DNA of 64,000 bases, taken from Metridium senile (taxonomy: Eukaryota > Cnidaria > Anthozoa > Actiniaria > Metridiidae). Position numbers and translations under genes: made by a program. The notes under the pieces are model-generated. The model made no database searches. It had not been told where the DNA came from and saw nothing but the letters and a program-made list of their open reading frames with translations. Position 1 is the first letter of the stretch, and every line of letters begins with the position of its first letter. This document shows, piece after piece, positions 41,901 through 44,276 of this stretch. Location of the stretch: contig OX459100.1 of assembly GCA_949775045.1 (NCBI GenBank), positions 8,467,194 to 8,531,193 of the forward strand, read 5' to 3'.

Positions 41901-44276
41901 AATCCAATCCATGAACCACTAGACCATCACGCCTCTCTATATATGACAGTATACAGACGGATGTTTTATATTGCTTTTATGAAATATTTTTGAGCTTTCT
42001 ACAAAAATTGAGCATGTCTCTGTCCTCTGATATATAGAGGATATTACATGGGCGCGCAGAGATATGAATTTTATCTTCGAGTGTTGATAAGATATCCCAC
42101 GAGTGAGTGCAGCGAATGAGTTGGATATCTTTTCAACACGAGAAGATAAAATTCATATCTCCAAGCGCACATGTAATGTTCTGTTTATTATATAACAGAT
42201 TGAAGAAAAAAATATATATATTTTGAAAGTTCATTGGTTGAGAGTGATATCACACATGTGCGATATCAATGATATCTTCATGACTAGGATAGGCTTTTTA
42301 TCTAGTTGATATCACTCGGTATACCACTATATGTTATATAATAAAACATGGTAGCCAGCCAATTAGTGCATAGTATCGCAAATATTTTATAATATACATT
42401 ATAATATCAATAATTTGTTCATCTAAACATCCAAAGTTCTCACTCTACACTTTATCTCATGAATTTATAACAATTTGGGACAAAGACATAATCTGGCAAC
42501 TATTCAACACAGAACTTAATAAACTTTTTAAAACTTTAGATTGTTATATAGTAAGAGTTAAGATATTATATATTTAGTCTATATAGTATATAGTTTTTAT
42601 AGTTTTCATATTTTATATTTATAAACATATAGTAATTCGTTTTATAAACGTGATGTTATGTTAAGTGATATTATGTCACCACCATTATTATTATTATTAT
42701 TAGATACCTTAAGCTTTTCATCTTCAAAGAAATGCAGACTTCTAGTTTTGATGTCATGTGTTGCTGGATCATAATCAATGATTGCTAACTGTAAGGGACA
42801 TGTCATTAGAATTAGAATCAAAATAGAAGAAGACTCAAGGTACATACATGTATACAAGAACAAACTCTCAAAAATCAGAGTTCACATAATTATAATGAGA
42901 AACAACTCAAGCATCCTTTAGGTGACAGCTGTGAGCAGTTTCACTAAGCTAACAAGAAGTCTCAAGTGTTTCAGGGTAAGTACTGACACTGGTCTTGACT
43001 TGGGAATTCTGTCTGTAATGGGGATCTGAATATCGAAATAGAAAAGGCTTCTAAAACGCCTTGGATGTTACCCAAAAAAGTTGTGTGAAAAATAGTGAAG
43101 GATTCTAGGTTGTTTCTGCCCCTTCTAAGCTCTGATAGATGAGCAAAACATATATAATACAATTCTATATAATTCTGTCTGTATTGGGGATCTGAATATC
43201 GAAATAGAAAAGGCTTCTAAAAGGCTTCGAAGTTACCCCAAAAAGTTGTGTGAAAAATAGTGAAGGATTCTAGGTTGATTCTGCCCCTTCTAAACTCTGA
43301 TAGATGAGCAAAACATCTATAATACAATGTACTGTTGCATTACCTACAAATGGGCAAGTATATTACCTTGGCTGCCCTAAAACGTTTTGAGCAAAACATA
43401 TTTACAATGTGCTGTTGCATTACCTACAAATGAGCAAGCATATTACCTTAGCTGCCTTGAAACTTAGCAATAATGAGTCCCTTGTATTACCCATCAAGCG
43501 TACTGATTGGAGAGTTTCTATATTCCCAAACAAAGAGAACTGTCCAACAAGCTCAAGTTTCTTTTTCATTGATGGAGGATCTGGCGACATAATTATAGAC
43601 TAACTTAGTTAATTTACATTATCATTTAAGAGCAGTCCATCTATTCGAGGCTTATATGCTCTGGTGTGTTTGATTGAATTATACTTATTATATTTATTTG
43701 TCATCTGAGTCTTAATTTTTTTTATAAATAGTTCTATAACTCAATTACACAATCAAGATCATATATACATAATACAATTAAATTTGAAGATAGATATACT
43801 TTTTTGTAAGTTAATATTTTAATAATATTTGGTCATAGTGAAGTTCTTAAAATAACCCGTTTGAATGATATAATTGAATGTTCTGTTCCTTCTCCCAAAC
43901 TTGATAGATTAGCTCTAGGGGAAGATGTGCTGGCTTTTCGTATGAATCAATTAAAACATCTAGCAAGTGAGCATTTGTTATAATATTGAAGACAATCAAA
44001 GTTTTGGAAGTAGCTTTACCTTTGTCGTCATTATCGTCTGAAGAGGGCTTCTACAAACAAACAAACACGAAAAGAAAAGCATAAATGAATATCAGCACAG
44101 CTTTTTGTAAAATCTACACATACTGCACTCACCTCAACATGATTATTCAGCTTGTACACTCTTAATTGCGTCGTTCCAACAACCACTAAGTTGCATTCTT
44201 TAGGCGAGTAAAAGTTGCAGTAAATGCAATGCTCTACACCCGATGGCGGATGAGTTTGCTTGTATAAAGCATACAT
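4167..44276 (-). CDS. CPSF1: CPSF1 (CPSF160), 41-exon gene, complete
   Basis: Largest subunit of the cleavage and polyadenylation specificity factor. In known animals it is a nuclear beta-propeller scaffold that, with WDR33 and CPSF30, recognises AAUAAA in pre-mRNA. Conceptual splicing of 41 exons (listed separately) gives 4200 nt, 1399 aa plus stop; human CPSF1 is 1443 aa. Recognised from [13 protein letters not shown] at the start, [19 protein letters not shown] (residues about 205-223), [11 protein letters not shown] (about 363-373), [16 protein letters not shown] (about 1104-1119), [12 protein letters not shown] and the C-terminal [14 protein letters not shown]. The C-terminal third corresponds to the CPSF_A domain. 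A basic KRRR cluster at 418-421 matches the nuclear-signal linker. Starting at 44276 reproduces the family N-terminus exactly. Odd points: a six-Gln run at 697-702, a 6-nt microexon, and two other genes inside introns 29 and 37. Confidence 0.95.
4215..4926. other. CPSF1 intron 40, left part
   Basis: No gene. Degenerate GAATGAATG-type sequence fills about 4690-4900. Confidence 0.6.
4927..5210. mobile_element. Palindromic MITE
   Basis: Long inverted repeat: ATTACCCAAACACCGTTCAGC against GCTGAACGGTG...TTGGGTAAT, with outer arms AAAACGGTTGACGGGGC and CCCCGACAACC. Outer ends resemble the CACCTATTTC family (32680, 49789). In CPSF1 intron 40. Confidence 0.75.
5270..5760. repeat. Degenerate repeats, TAGGTCAATAACAATGATAT type
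   Basis: Blocks with GGATTATAACAAATATAC and ATATCTAGGTCAATAACA recur at about 5290, 5460, 5525 and 5650. Confidence 0.75.
6175..6375. mobile_element. MITE, GCATCAAGCCAAGACC ends
   Basis: 25-bp inverted ends: GCATCAAGCCAAGACCGAAA at 6175 and its complement at 6351-6375 with one mismatch; 201 bp in total. Confidence 0.75.
6896..7080. mobile_element. Small inverted-repeat element
   Basis: TGGGATTGAAATGCGGACAA near 6898 and its complement near 7059-7077 enclose about 140 bp. Confidence 0.7.
7133..7271 (-). CDS. CPSF1: CPSF1 exon 40
   Basis: Residues 1338-1384: [20 protein letters not shown] then [12 protein letters not shown]. Acceptor GTTCTAG, donor GTAAAT. Confidence 0.95.
7378..7690. repeat. 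~155-bp tandem duplication
   Basis: AAGTGTGTTCTACTAGGTGC through ATCATCCATCATCATTG occurs twice (about 7378 and 7531) in CPSF1 intron 39. Confidence 0.9.
7900..8029 (-). CDS. CPSF1: CPSF1 exon 39
   Basis: Residues 1295-1338: [27 protein letters not shown] and [10 protein letters not shown]. Donor GTATCG. Confidence 0.96.
8100..8720. repeat. 620-bp polypyrimidine tract
   Basis: Almost pure C/T (TTTCCTTTCCTTTCTT-type) on the plus strand, so polypurine in the CPSF1 transcript (intron 38). A ~130-bp sub-repeat (CTACTCCTCCTTTCGTTTTC) is visible. Confidence 0.95.
8754..8903 (-). CDS. CPSF1: CPSF1 exon 38
   Basis: Residues 1245-1295: [20 protein letters not shown] then LFRIR, a Lys-rich loop, and RQLTYF. 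Acceptor TCTACAG, donor GTAAGT. Confidence 0.93.
8968..9166. mobile_element. MITE family A, copy 1
   Basis: Ends TACAGCAAGATGCTCAAGA and TTTTGGGCCTTTTACTGTA surround GTGACCACTGATAATGTATT and its complement. Same family as 60398-60588. Confidence 0.8.
9205..9457. mobile_element. MITE with GCAAGCGCAAGC arms
   Basis: Terminal inverted repeats AAGCCTGGTTTTCACTAGCG and complement at 9438-9457. Inner arms are hexamer runs of CGCAAG. Confidence 0.85.
9458..10064. other. CPSF1 intron 37 spacer
   Basis: AT-rich. A ~95-bp imperfect duplication (AATCAATTTAACAAAATGAAC) lies at 9543-9710. A partial CCGGTTTA-type element lies at 9790-9870. No gene. Confidence 0.5.
10025..10030 (-). terminator. Candidate poly(A) signal for the nested GPCR
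   Basis: AATAAA on the minus strand just beyond the array of duplicated GPCR 3' ends, about 690 bp after the stop. If used, the 3' UTR would carry the whole array. Inferred. Confidence 0.35.
10065..10715 (-). repeat. Tandem duplicates of the GPCR C-terminal coding end (~179 bp)
   Basis: Four diverged copies follow the GPCR stop codon; the real coding end is a fifth. The same landmark (the complement of ACTTTCCGTAGGACGGTT) recurs near 10851, 10672, 10493, 10315 and 10135, a spacing of 178-180 bp. The copies contain the IYxFQSxTFRRTV region through the NSPRI-stop region and are most diverged farthest from the gene. Confidence 0.9.
10716..11753 (-). CDS. Class A (rhodopsin-family) GPCR, peptide-receptor-like, intronless
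   Basis: 345-aa seven-transmembrane receptor with all class A landmarks: GN in TM1 (38-39), LAICD in TM2 (63-67), Cys96/Cys173 for the extracellular disulfide, ERY (122-124), Trp150 in TM4, Pro198 in TM5, TWLP in TM6 (248-251), NPGIY in TM7 (287-291), then a basic 50-residue tail. The overall pattern resembles neuropeptide receptors (QRFP, NPY or galanin-like groups); the ligand cannot be told. The frame stays open to an ATG at 11873 (385 aa), but those 40 residues are basic, unlike an extracellular N-terminus, and lie in a duplicated stretch, so 11753 is preferred. The gene is nested, same strand, in CPSF1 intron 37, with its 3' end tandemly duplicated downstream. Confidence 0.9.
   Translation of the reverse strand: MSSVPTVWRKDSQTNMAVIQDVAFTVGFVILVACSLVGNVFVIVVIVRNPLMCKPVNVLIVNLAICDALFSIFLIPRFILIHTFKHPGGDVGDYLCKFITGGNLTWTGGAASVFTLVAIALERYHAVVYPYAIKHRFTRSKAKFTTILSWSASLLLNTPLFIVSVYSVDQVFCIESWVNMEMSKTYSMIWFVCVGIAPVSSMAYFYIKIVYTLWGRRNKTPVTQQILYRSRKKVTKTVLLVTLVYSLTWLPSLTYYAVVAYLGDVYGLGSVIHRVNQILTAFNAASNPGIYAFQSPTFRRTVTCMLRRRAMKMNLAGPIPLNTFRSVARCRTTNVNPAVANSPRI
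11760..12000 (-). repeat. Direct duplication at the GPCR 5' end (~120 bp x2)
   Basis: The stretch around 11765-11880 (CTCTACTTCCATGGTGACAG through GTCTAAGCATTAACGTCTGA) recurs at 11895-12000 with few changes. The upstream in-frame ATG at 11873 lies inside the duplicated unit. Confidence 0.85.
12060..12390. repeat. Degenerate ~90-bp repeats
   Basis: TTTAACCACTAGTTATCG followed by an ACAATTGTTTTC-type segment recurs about four times, with drift. Confidence 0.6.
12601..12985. repeat. ~150-bp tandem repeat, three copies
   Basis: GGCTTTATAGAGTCTG, AACTTGACTTCCGCGATGTA and a purine-rich tail recur at about 12603, 12751 and 12896. Confidence 0.9.
13495..13745. repeat. 24-bp minisatellite, about ten copies
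   Basis: Unit ATATATCACAACCAAGACAA plus CAAC, flanked by plain CAA repeats. 24 bp keeps frames open and makes artefactual valine-rich ORFs. Confidence 0.95.
13791..13863. repeat. Short inverted repeat
   Basis: GGGCAAACGGCTTCGACAT at 13791 pairs with the complement near 13846-13863. Confidence 0.65.
13996..14297. mobile_element. Foldback element enclosing an exon-like fragment
   Basis: Arms of ~80 bp: ACAGTAGTTCTCAGTCACAC through GACGTCAATCAAACT, inverted from 14215 to 14297. The 130-bp core has TTTTTACTTCAG, then ATG 14126 and an open frame [20 protein letters not shown] and on, then ATC|GTAAGT. Confidence 0.75.
14390..14437 (-). CDS. CPSF1: CPSF1 exon 37
   Basis: Residues 1229-1245, [16 protein letters not shown] (human VSDRDRNLMVYMYLPE). 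Acceptor TTTATAG, donor GTGAGT. Confidence 0.92.
14471..16018. mobile_element. 1548-bp non-autonomous DNA element, 25-bp TIRs, 9-bp TSD
   Basis: Perfect 25-bp inverted termini (CAGAGGAGGGTCCAGGCCCG and five more bases) flanked by the identical 9-bp AGTCATTAT at 14462-14470 and 16019-16027. TSD length fits Mutator-like elements; no transposase. Sits in CPSF1 intron 36. Confidence 0.88.
14520..15270 (+). other. Possible small spliced transcription unit in the TIR element
   Basis: CAAGATGGAGGC near 14522, donor AACG|GTAAGG at 14598, acceptor GAATTTTAG before 15043, then a 31-codon lysine-rich ORF (15044-15139, [12 protein letters not shown] and on) directly preceded by a stop in the spliced frame, then AATAAA at 15259. 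The protein family is unknown; each signal alone is weak. Confidence 0.35.
16028..16660. repeat. CAT/ATC trinucleotide tract
   Basis: About 630 bp of degenerate ATC/ATT repeats in CPSF1 intron 36, up to the exon 36 donor. Open in several frames without coding meaning. Confidence 0.95.
16670..16736 (-). CDS. CPSF1: CPSF1 exon 36
   Basis: Residues 1207-1229, [20 protein letters not shown] then FI. The donor GTAAGT abuts the 630-bp CAT-rich repeat of intron 36. Confidence 0.94.
16900..17480. repeat. Purine-rich tandem repeats with (CAA)n
   Basis: About three copies of a unit with AGAAGGAAGGACAAGGA, ACATGGCAATTAAAACGGTC and a CAA tract of varying length, in CPSF1 intron 35. Confidence 0.85.
17536..17568 (-). 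CDS. CPSF1: CPSF1 exon 35 (33 nt)
   Basis: Residues 1196-1206, [11 protein letters not shown] (human EESKTLSLVSR). Acceptor GTTTCAG, donor GTATGT. Confidence 0.93.
17655..17885. repeat. ~67-bp tandem repeat, three copies
   Basis: GGTAGCATTTTTTAT through GACACTACGAGAAACAAAGG and GCACTTTAGGGGGAGG, spacing 66-68 bp, in CPSF1 intron 34. Confidence 0.9.
17944..18087 (-). CDS. CPSF1: CPSF1 exon 34
   Basis: Residues 1148-1195, with [13 protein letters not shown] and [16 protein letters not shown]. Donor GTCAGT. Confidence 0.96.
18088..18579. other. CPSF1 intron 33, no further feature
   Basis: No gene. CATCTATTTTAGAAATCGTTG at 18311 resembles an end of the CACCTATTTC MITE family. Confidence 0.5.
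18580..18663 (-). CDS. CPSF1: CPSF1 exon 33
   Basis: Residues 1120-1147, [20 protein letters not shown] then LVSGIGQK. Acceptor ATTTTAG, donor GTAAGA. Confidence 0.96.
18812..18992. mobile_element. Inverted-repeat element
   Basis: CCAACAGTTCCAAAATGGCG at 18812 and its exact complement at 18973-18992. Confidence 0.7.
19084..19152 (-). CDS. CPSF1: CPSF1 exon 32
   Basis: Residues 1097-1119, [20 protein letters not shown] then KFK, nearly identical to human. Confidence 0.96.
19621..20145 (-). repeat. 77-bp tandem repeat copying the CPSF1 exon 31 donor edge
   Basis: Copies start at 19621, 19700, 19777, 19854, 19931, 20008 and 20085. On the minus strand each has the last ~40 nt of exon 31 (GTTGATGGGAGAAGAG...) followed by GTAAGTAC and ~30 nt of intron. 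The seventh copy is the genuine exon end. Confidence 0.96.
20106..20247 (-). CDS. CPSF1: CPSF1 exon 31 (edge tandemly duplicated)
   Basis: Residues 1049-1096, [18 protein letters not shown] then [20 protein letters not shown]. Acceptor ATTTCAG, donor GTAAGT. The last ~40 nt and the donor are repeated about six more times in the following intron. Confidence 0.95.
20385..20520 (-). mobile_element. SINE fragment
   Basis: GGAGGACTTAACGGACT and CGGGAGACAATCCCC match blocks of the fuller SINE at 41535-41936. Confidence 0.6.
20535..20750. mobile_element. MITE, GATTAAGATTCGCGTTTACG ends
   Basis: GATTAAGATTCGCGTTTACG with CCAAACGTCA at the left pairs with TGACGTTTGGCG and GTAAACGTGAATCTTAAT at the right. 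Confidence 0.75.
21037..21121 (-). CDS. CPSF1: CPSF1 exon 30
   Basis: Residues 1021-1049, [20 protein letters not shown] then EIIPNTR. Acceptor TTTTCAG, donor GTAAGG. Confidence 0.95.
21272..21510. repeat. GC-rich minisatellite upstream of the nested gene
   Basis: About six copies of a ~40-bp unit with the cores GCGCGCACGAAAAGAACG and TATTTACATTCGAATTGAAA; one copy is shortened. It ends about 135 bp before the nested gene's ATG and is far richer in CpG than its surroundings. Confidence 0.85.
21644..22028 (+). CDS. Nested gene exon 1
   Basis: Codes residues 1-128 from ATG 21644. The ORF reads on through the intron only into AT-rich trinucleotide repeats, so the donor at 22029 is the better end. 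Confidence 0.75.
21644..22746 (+). CDS. Nested two-exon gene; acidic protein with AKAP-like RII-docking helix
   Basis: Exons 21644-22028 and 22331-22746 join in frame (donor AAAG|GTATTG, acceptor TTACCAG|GTGC) to 801 nt, 266 aa. I do not recognise the family. Residues 44-110 are strongly acidic. Residues 114-128 ([15 protein letters not shown]), continuing GATHAI, form an amphipathic helix with the spacing and VD-AI core of PKA RII-binding helices in A-kinase anchoring proteins. Residues about 155-260 look like a folded, hydrophobic helical domain ([38 protein letters not shown]). No signal peptide or membrane segment is clear. It sits antisense in CPSF1 intron 29. Coding bias, splice sites and a downstream AATAAA support a real gene; the AKAP role is inference. 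Confidence 0.78.
22029..22330 (+). repeat. Nested-gene intron with (ATC/ATT)n repeat
   Basis: The 302-bp intron is almost entirely degenerate ATC/ATT trinucleotides from about 22060. Confidence 0.85.
22331..22746 (+). CDS. Nested gene exon 2
   Basis: Codes residues 129-266 and stop TGA. The acceptor follows a T/A-rich tract. Phase 1 fits exon 1. Confidence 0.78.
22780..23050. repeat. Degenerate TTGATACATTTT repeats
   Basis: Variants of TTGATACATTTT recur about every 30-45 bp through the presumed 3' UTR of the nested gene. Confidence 0.65.
23060..23065 (+). terminator. Candidate poly(A) signal for the nested gene
   Basis: AATAAA about 315 bp past the stop, at the end of the AT-rich GATACATT-type repeats. 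Inferred. Confidence 0.4.
23547..23637 (-). CDS. CPSF1: CPSF1 exon 29
   Basis: Residues 991-1021, [20 protein letters not shown] then EDREF (human [24 protein letters not shown]). Donor GTTTGT. Confidence 0.94.
23848..23915. repeat. (CAAG)n microsatellite
   Basis: About 16 perfect tetranucleotides, followed directly by the 94-bp array. Confidence 0.97.
23914..24668. repeat. 94-bp tandem array, eight copies
   Basis: Unit begins AAGTGGAATGTCTTTTGTGA and carries TAAGTAAATAAGTAAGCAAA. Its GTGGAATGTCTTTTGTGAAT segment also lies beside the CPSF1 exon 28 donor (about 25438). Confidence 0.97.
24669..25026. repeat. Dispersed repeat, copy 1 (~355 bp)
   Basis: CACAAAGTTTGTTGGTTGTA through CTTCTCATATATGGTGTAAG. 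About 95% like 31420-31775. No inverted ends and no coding; class unknown. Confidence 0.85.
25040..25435. repeat. 20-bp minisatellite, about 20 copies
   Basis: Unit ACAAGCAAGCAAGAATGAAG. 20 bp is not a multiple of three, yet all frames stay open and give artefactual Leu/Cys-rich ORFs. Confidence 0.97.
25469..25585 (-). CDS. CPSF1: CPSF1 exon 28
   Basis: Residues 952-990, [20 protein letters not shown] then [10 protein letters not shown]. Its donor (GTATGA) lies next to the 20-bp and 94-bp satellite arrays of intron 28. Confidence 0.95.
25586..26050. other. AT-rich intron 27 segment
   Basis: ACTTTTATCTTTTATGTTAT is duplicated around 25612 and 25692. No gene. Confidence 0.6.
26053..26236. mobile_element. 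Palindromic MITE
   Basis: Near-perfect palindrome: ACACCTACAAGAACGTTGTC... against ...GACAACGTTCTTGCAAGTAGG, with arms of about 85 bp. Confidence 0.85.
26362..26536. mobile_element. Palindromic MITE family C, copy 1
   Basis: AACAGGTTCCCATTTAAATC at one end and its inverse at the other; core GATCAACCAATCAGAG. Copies at 35912-36144 and 61763-61998, half copy at 61248-61312. Confidence 0.9.
26735..26905. mobile_element. Family D element, copy 1
   Basis: CCTAAAAGGTACGCAG and TACCACTTGGACAAAGGGAG match, inverted, the element at 44846-45188. Confidence 0.7.
27300..27640. repeat. ATC trinucleotide tract
   Basis: Degenerate ATC/ACC repeats next to the CPSF1 exon 27 donor. Confidence 0.93.
27665..27817 (-). 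CDS. CPSF1: CPSF1 exon 27
   Basis: Residues 901-951: [29 protein letters not shown] and [14 protein letters not shown]. Acceptor TTCCAG, donor GTAAGT. Confidence 0.96.
27894..27949 (-). CDS. CPSF1: CPSF1 exon 26
   Basis: Residues 882-900, [17 protein letters not shown] (human ARFRYFEDIYGYSG). Acceptor TTTTACAG, donor GTAAGA. Confidence 0.92.
28111..28180 (-). CDS. CPSF1: CPSF1 exon 25
   Basis: Residues 859-882, a Lys/Arg-rich linker ([14 protein letters not shown]) like REKKPKPSKKK in human. Acceptor CTTCAAG, donor GTACAA. Confidence 0.86.
28181..28666. other. CPSF1 intron 24
   Basis: AT-rich; no gene or clear repeat. Confidence 0.5.
28667..28838 (-). CDS. CPSF1: CPSF1 exon 24
   Basis: Residues 801-858: [22 protein letters not shown] and LNVRFRR. 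Donor GTAAGT. Confidence 0.95.
28839..29635. other. CPSF1 intron 23
   Basis: No coding signal. A diverged duplication of TTCACTTGTCCTGTCATT-type sequence occurs at 29108 and 29552. Confidence 0.5.
29636..29818 (-). CDS. CPSF1: CPSF1 exon 23
   Basis: Residues 740-801: [32 protein letters not shown] and VLVDS. Acceptor CTTCAG, donor GTGAGA. Confidence 0.95.
29860..30335. repeat. ~78-bp tandem repeat, six copies
   Basis: GATGGATAGAAGAACAGATG, AATGGGATAATGGGAAATAT and ATAGATGGATAGAG; 78 bp keeps frames open. Followed to 30720 by degenerate GGATGAATGGAT sequence. Confidence 0.93.
30732..30830 (-). CDS. CPSF1: CPSF1 exon 22
   Basis: Residues 707-740, [16 protein letters not shown], matching human DDEEEMLYGDSG. 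Donor GTATGC. Confidence 0.94.
31150..31375. repeat. Degenerate ~65-bp repeat
   Basis: GAGATACATTTATGATATAT and AAATGTATCTTAGAAACTG recur three times. Confidence 0.8.
31420..31775. repeat. Dispersed repeat, copy 2
   Basis: Second copy of 24669-25026, same orientation, in CPSF1 intron 21. Confidence 0.85.
31985..32080 (-). mobile_element. tRNA-derived SINE head
   Basis: On the minus strand GGCTTCATAGCCCAGTTGAT with AGAAC resembles a tRNA A-box arm. The B box is decayed, so this is not a tRNA gene. Confidence 0.5.
32172..32305 (-). CDS. CPSF1: CPSF1 exon 21 with poly-Gln
   Basis: Residues 663-707, [19 protein letters not shown], then a lineage-specific linker with six Gln (all CAA) followed by PPPK. 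The linker position is variable in the family. Acceptor TGACAG, donor GTAAGG. Confidence 0.9.
32385..32660 (-). mobile_element. tRNA-derived SINE, diverged
   Basis: Minus-strand TAAGTCAGTTGGTAGAGCAT is a near-perfect A box followed by GGGTGCAAACCC, a B-box relic. Confidence 0.55.
32680..32942. mobile_element. MITE family E, copy 1
   Basis: TATACACCTATTTCAAAAAA at the left pairs with TTTTTGAAATAGGTGTATA at the right. The interior (TTTCGGTCTCAGATC, CCCACAATTC) matches 49789-50053. Confidence 0.85.
32988..33160 (-). CDS. CPSF1: CPSF1 exon 20
   Basis: Residues 605-662, including [15 protein letters not shown] (human VADPYVVIMSAEGHV). Donor GTATGA. Confidence 0.93.
33290..33435. mobile_element. 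pogo-like MITE, copy 1
   Basis: CAGTGATACCTTTATTAAGC to GCTTAATAGAGGTACCACTG, 146 bp, flanked by TA at both sides. CAGTG ends with a TA target duplication are typical of pogo/Tigger derivatives. Confidence 0.85.
33581..33791 (-). CDS. CPSF1: CPSF1 exon 19
   Basis: Longest exon, residues 535-605: [34 protein letters not shown] and GIRLLEG. Acceptor ATTCAG, donor GTAAGC. Confidence 0.95.
33850..34480. repeat. Diverged direct repeats, TACAACACTAGTGTTGTATA type
   Basis: Two ~235-bp copies (about 34010-34245 and 34245-34475). Each has ACACTAGTGTTGTATATCCT, then TTTGCATAAGTTT, then a hairpin of TGCGATTGTATCTGC. Fragments also at 38100-38310 and 40255-40320. Confidence 0.8.
34766..35037. mobile_element. 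MITE, CCTTACCGTGGCCACC ends
   Basis: CTTACCGTGGCCACCCAATT...GTTTTGTACAAGTT at the left, and the inverse at 35000-35037. Confidence 0.8.
35132..35212 (-). CDS. CPSF1: CPSF1 exon 18
   Basis: Residues 508-534, [16 protein letters not shown] then [11 protein letters not shown]. Donor GTTTGT. Confidence 0.94.
35560..35640 (-). CDS. CPSF1: CPSF1 exon 17
   Basis: Residues 481-507, with [20 protein letters not shown]. Acceptor CTTTCAG, donor GTAACT. Confidence 0.95.
35912..36144. mobile_element. Palindromic MITE family C, copy 2
   Basis: Same palindrome as 26362-26536 with its ends reduplicated (TACAGGTTTAAATGGGAAAG twice). Confidence 0.9.
36267..36272 (-). CDS. CPSF1: CPSF1 exon 16, 6-nt microexon
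   Basis: GAAGAG, flanked by acceptor TGTCACAG and donor GTGAGT, encodes Glu-Glu (residues 479-480). Human CPSF1 reads LSEEFQ here; exon 15 ends FLS and exon 17 starts FSE, so exactly two Glu are missing without this microexon. Confidence 0.8.
36386..36454 (-). CDS. CPSF1: CPSF1 exon 15
   Basis: Residues 456-478, [20 protein letters not shown] then FLS. Donor GTAAGT. Confidence 0.94.
36604..36815. mobile_element. Inverted-repeat element
   Basis: AACTAGAACCATGAAACAAA near 36609 pairs with TTATTTCATGGTTCTAG near 36796; inner arms TTTAGTGACTATTAG and TAGTCACTAAATA. Confidence 0.75.
36865..36938 (-). CDS. CPSF1: CPSF1 exon 14
   Basis: Residues 431-455, [16 protein letters not shown] then ELTSYTFE, equivalent to [22 protein letters not shown]. 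Confidence 0.93.
37167..37224 (-). CDS. CPSF1: CPSF1 exon 13
   Basis: Residues 412-431, [19 protein letters not shown]. It carries the basic KRRR cluster where human CPSF1 has PPSKKKRVD. Confidence 0.92.
37330..37349 (-). CDS. CPSF1: CPSF1 exon 12 (20 nt)
   Basis: Very short exon, residues 405-411 (GDLFSPG). Acceptor CCTGTAG and donor GTAAGT are both canonical, and its 20 nt restore the frame between exons 11 and 13. Confidence 0.8.
37701..37791 (-). CDS. CPSF1: CPSF1 exon 11
   Basis: Residues 375-405, containing [20 protein letters not shown]. Donor GTAGGT. Confidence 0.94.
38002..38089 (-). CDS. CPSF1: CPSF1 exon 10
   Basis: Residues 345-374: [20 protein letters not shown] then AAASVLTSC. 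Acceptor TTTGCAG, donor GTAAGT. Confidence 0.95.
38381..38474 (-). CDS. CPSF1: CPSF1 exon 9
   Basis: Residues 314-345: [11 protein letters not shown] and [11 protein letters not shown]. Acceptor TTTCCAG, donor GTGAGT. Confidence 0.93.
38698..38808 (-). CDS. CPSF1: CPSF1 exon 8
   Basis: Residues 277-314: [20 protein letters not shown] then YGVSLNS. Acceptor CTTTCAG, donor GTGAGT. Confidence 0.94.
38885..39148. repeat. ~90-bp tandem repeat, three copies
   Basis: GACCTCAAAGACCTCTCTCA, GTAGAACTCTAAGCAACAGT and CAGGTCCAAAATGTATTACC recur at about 38886, 38974 and 39068. Confidence 0.93.
39671..39810 (-). CDS. CPSF1: CPSF1 exon 7
   Basis: Residues 230-277: [20 protein letters not shown], then KVHPVIW and AVPKPIG. 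Acceptor TTTTCCAG, donor GTAAGA. Confidence 0.95.
39870..40250. repeat. ATC trinucleotide tract
   Basis: Degenerate ATC/ACC/GCA repeats in CPSF1 intron 6. Confidence 0.93.
40332..40478 (-). CDS. CPSF1: CPSF1 exon 6
   Basis: Residues 181-230, with [14 protein letters not shown] and [19 protein letters not shown], one of the most conserved blocks. Donor GTAAGT. Confidence 0.95.
40825..40960. repeat. CGAAACGTCAGTAAAGTTAA repeat, copy
   Basis: CTCGAAACGTCAGTAAAGTT then CAACATTTTTTACAAATTTC and ACTAGTTTGCTCGCTAGTTT, shared with 58560-58770 and 47985-48260. Confidence 0.75.
41161..41312 (-). CDS. CPSF1: CPSF1 exon 5
   Basis: Residues 131-181, with [20 protein letters not shown] and LPFRQE. Acceptor TTTTTAG, donor GTATAA. 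Confidence 0.94.
41535..41936 (-). mobile_element. tRNA-derived SINE, nearly full length
   Basis: Minus strand: head GCGTGATGGTCTAGTGGTTC (A box) and GGTCTGGGTTTGTTTCCC (B-box-like), body, and 3' tail GTAAAGCACTATGAGCTTCA...ATATAAATGAGGCATATC ending in ATT repeats. Typical Pol III SINE organisation. Confidence 0.82.
42040..42185. mobile_element. Foldback MITE
   Basis: AGATATGAATTTTATCTTCG and its inverse GAAGATAAAATTCATATCT enclose about 60 bp; outer GGATATTACATG against CATGTAATGTTC. Confidence 0.75.
42190..42700. other. CPSF1 intron 4, AT-rich
   Basis: No gene. A small hairpin around GATATCACTC/GAGTGATATC lies near 42242 and 42304. Confidence 0.5.
42708..42788 (-). CDS. CPSF1: CPSF1 exon 4
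   Basis: Residues 104-130, [20 protein letters not shown] and on, matching the VVEYDPGTHDLKTLSLHYF segment of human CPSF1. Donor GTATCT runs straight into an (AAT)n repeat. Confidence 0.94.
43008..43325. repeat. ~167-bp tandem duplication
   Basis: AATTCTGTCTGTAATGGGGA through GATGAGCAAAACAT occurs at about 43005 and 43171, about 95% alike; a third end fragment near 43390. Confidence 0.92.
43447..43580 (-). CDS. CPSF1: CPSF1 exon 3
   Basis: Residues 59-103, including [15 protein letters not shown] and [11 protein letters not shown], strongly family-like. Acceptor CGCCAG, donor GTAATA. Confidence 0.93.
43581..44019. other. CPSF1 intron 2
   Basis: AT-rich, no gene or repeat recognised. Confidence 0.5.
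44020..44050 (-). CDS. CPSF1: CPSF1 exon 2
   Basis: 31-nt exon, residues 49-59 ([10 protein letters not shown]). Acceptor TTTGTAG, donor GTAAAG. It is needed to keep the frame into exon 3 and falls in the variable linker of the family. Confidence 0.85.
44133..44276 (-). CDS. CPSF1: CPSF1 exon 1 (start)
   Basis: Residues 1-48, opening [20 protein letters not shown]. The ATG at 44276 matches the family start; donor GAG|GTGAGT; phase 0. Confidence 0.95.
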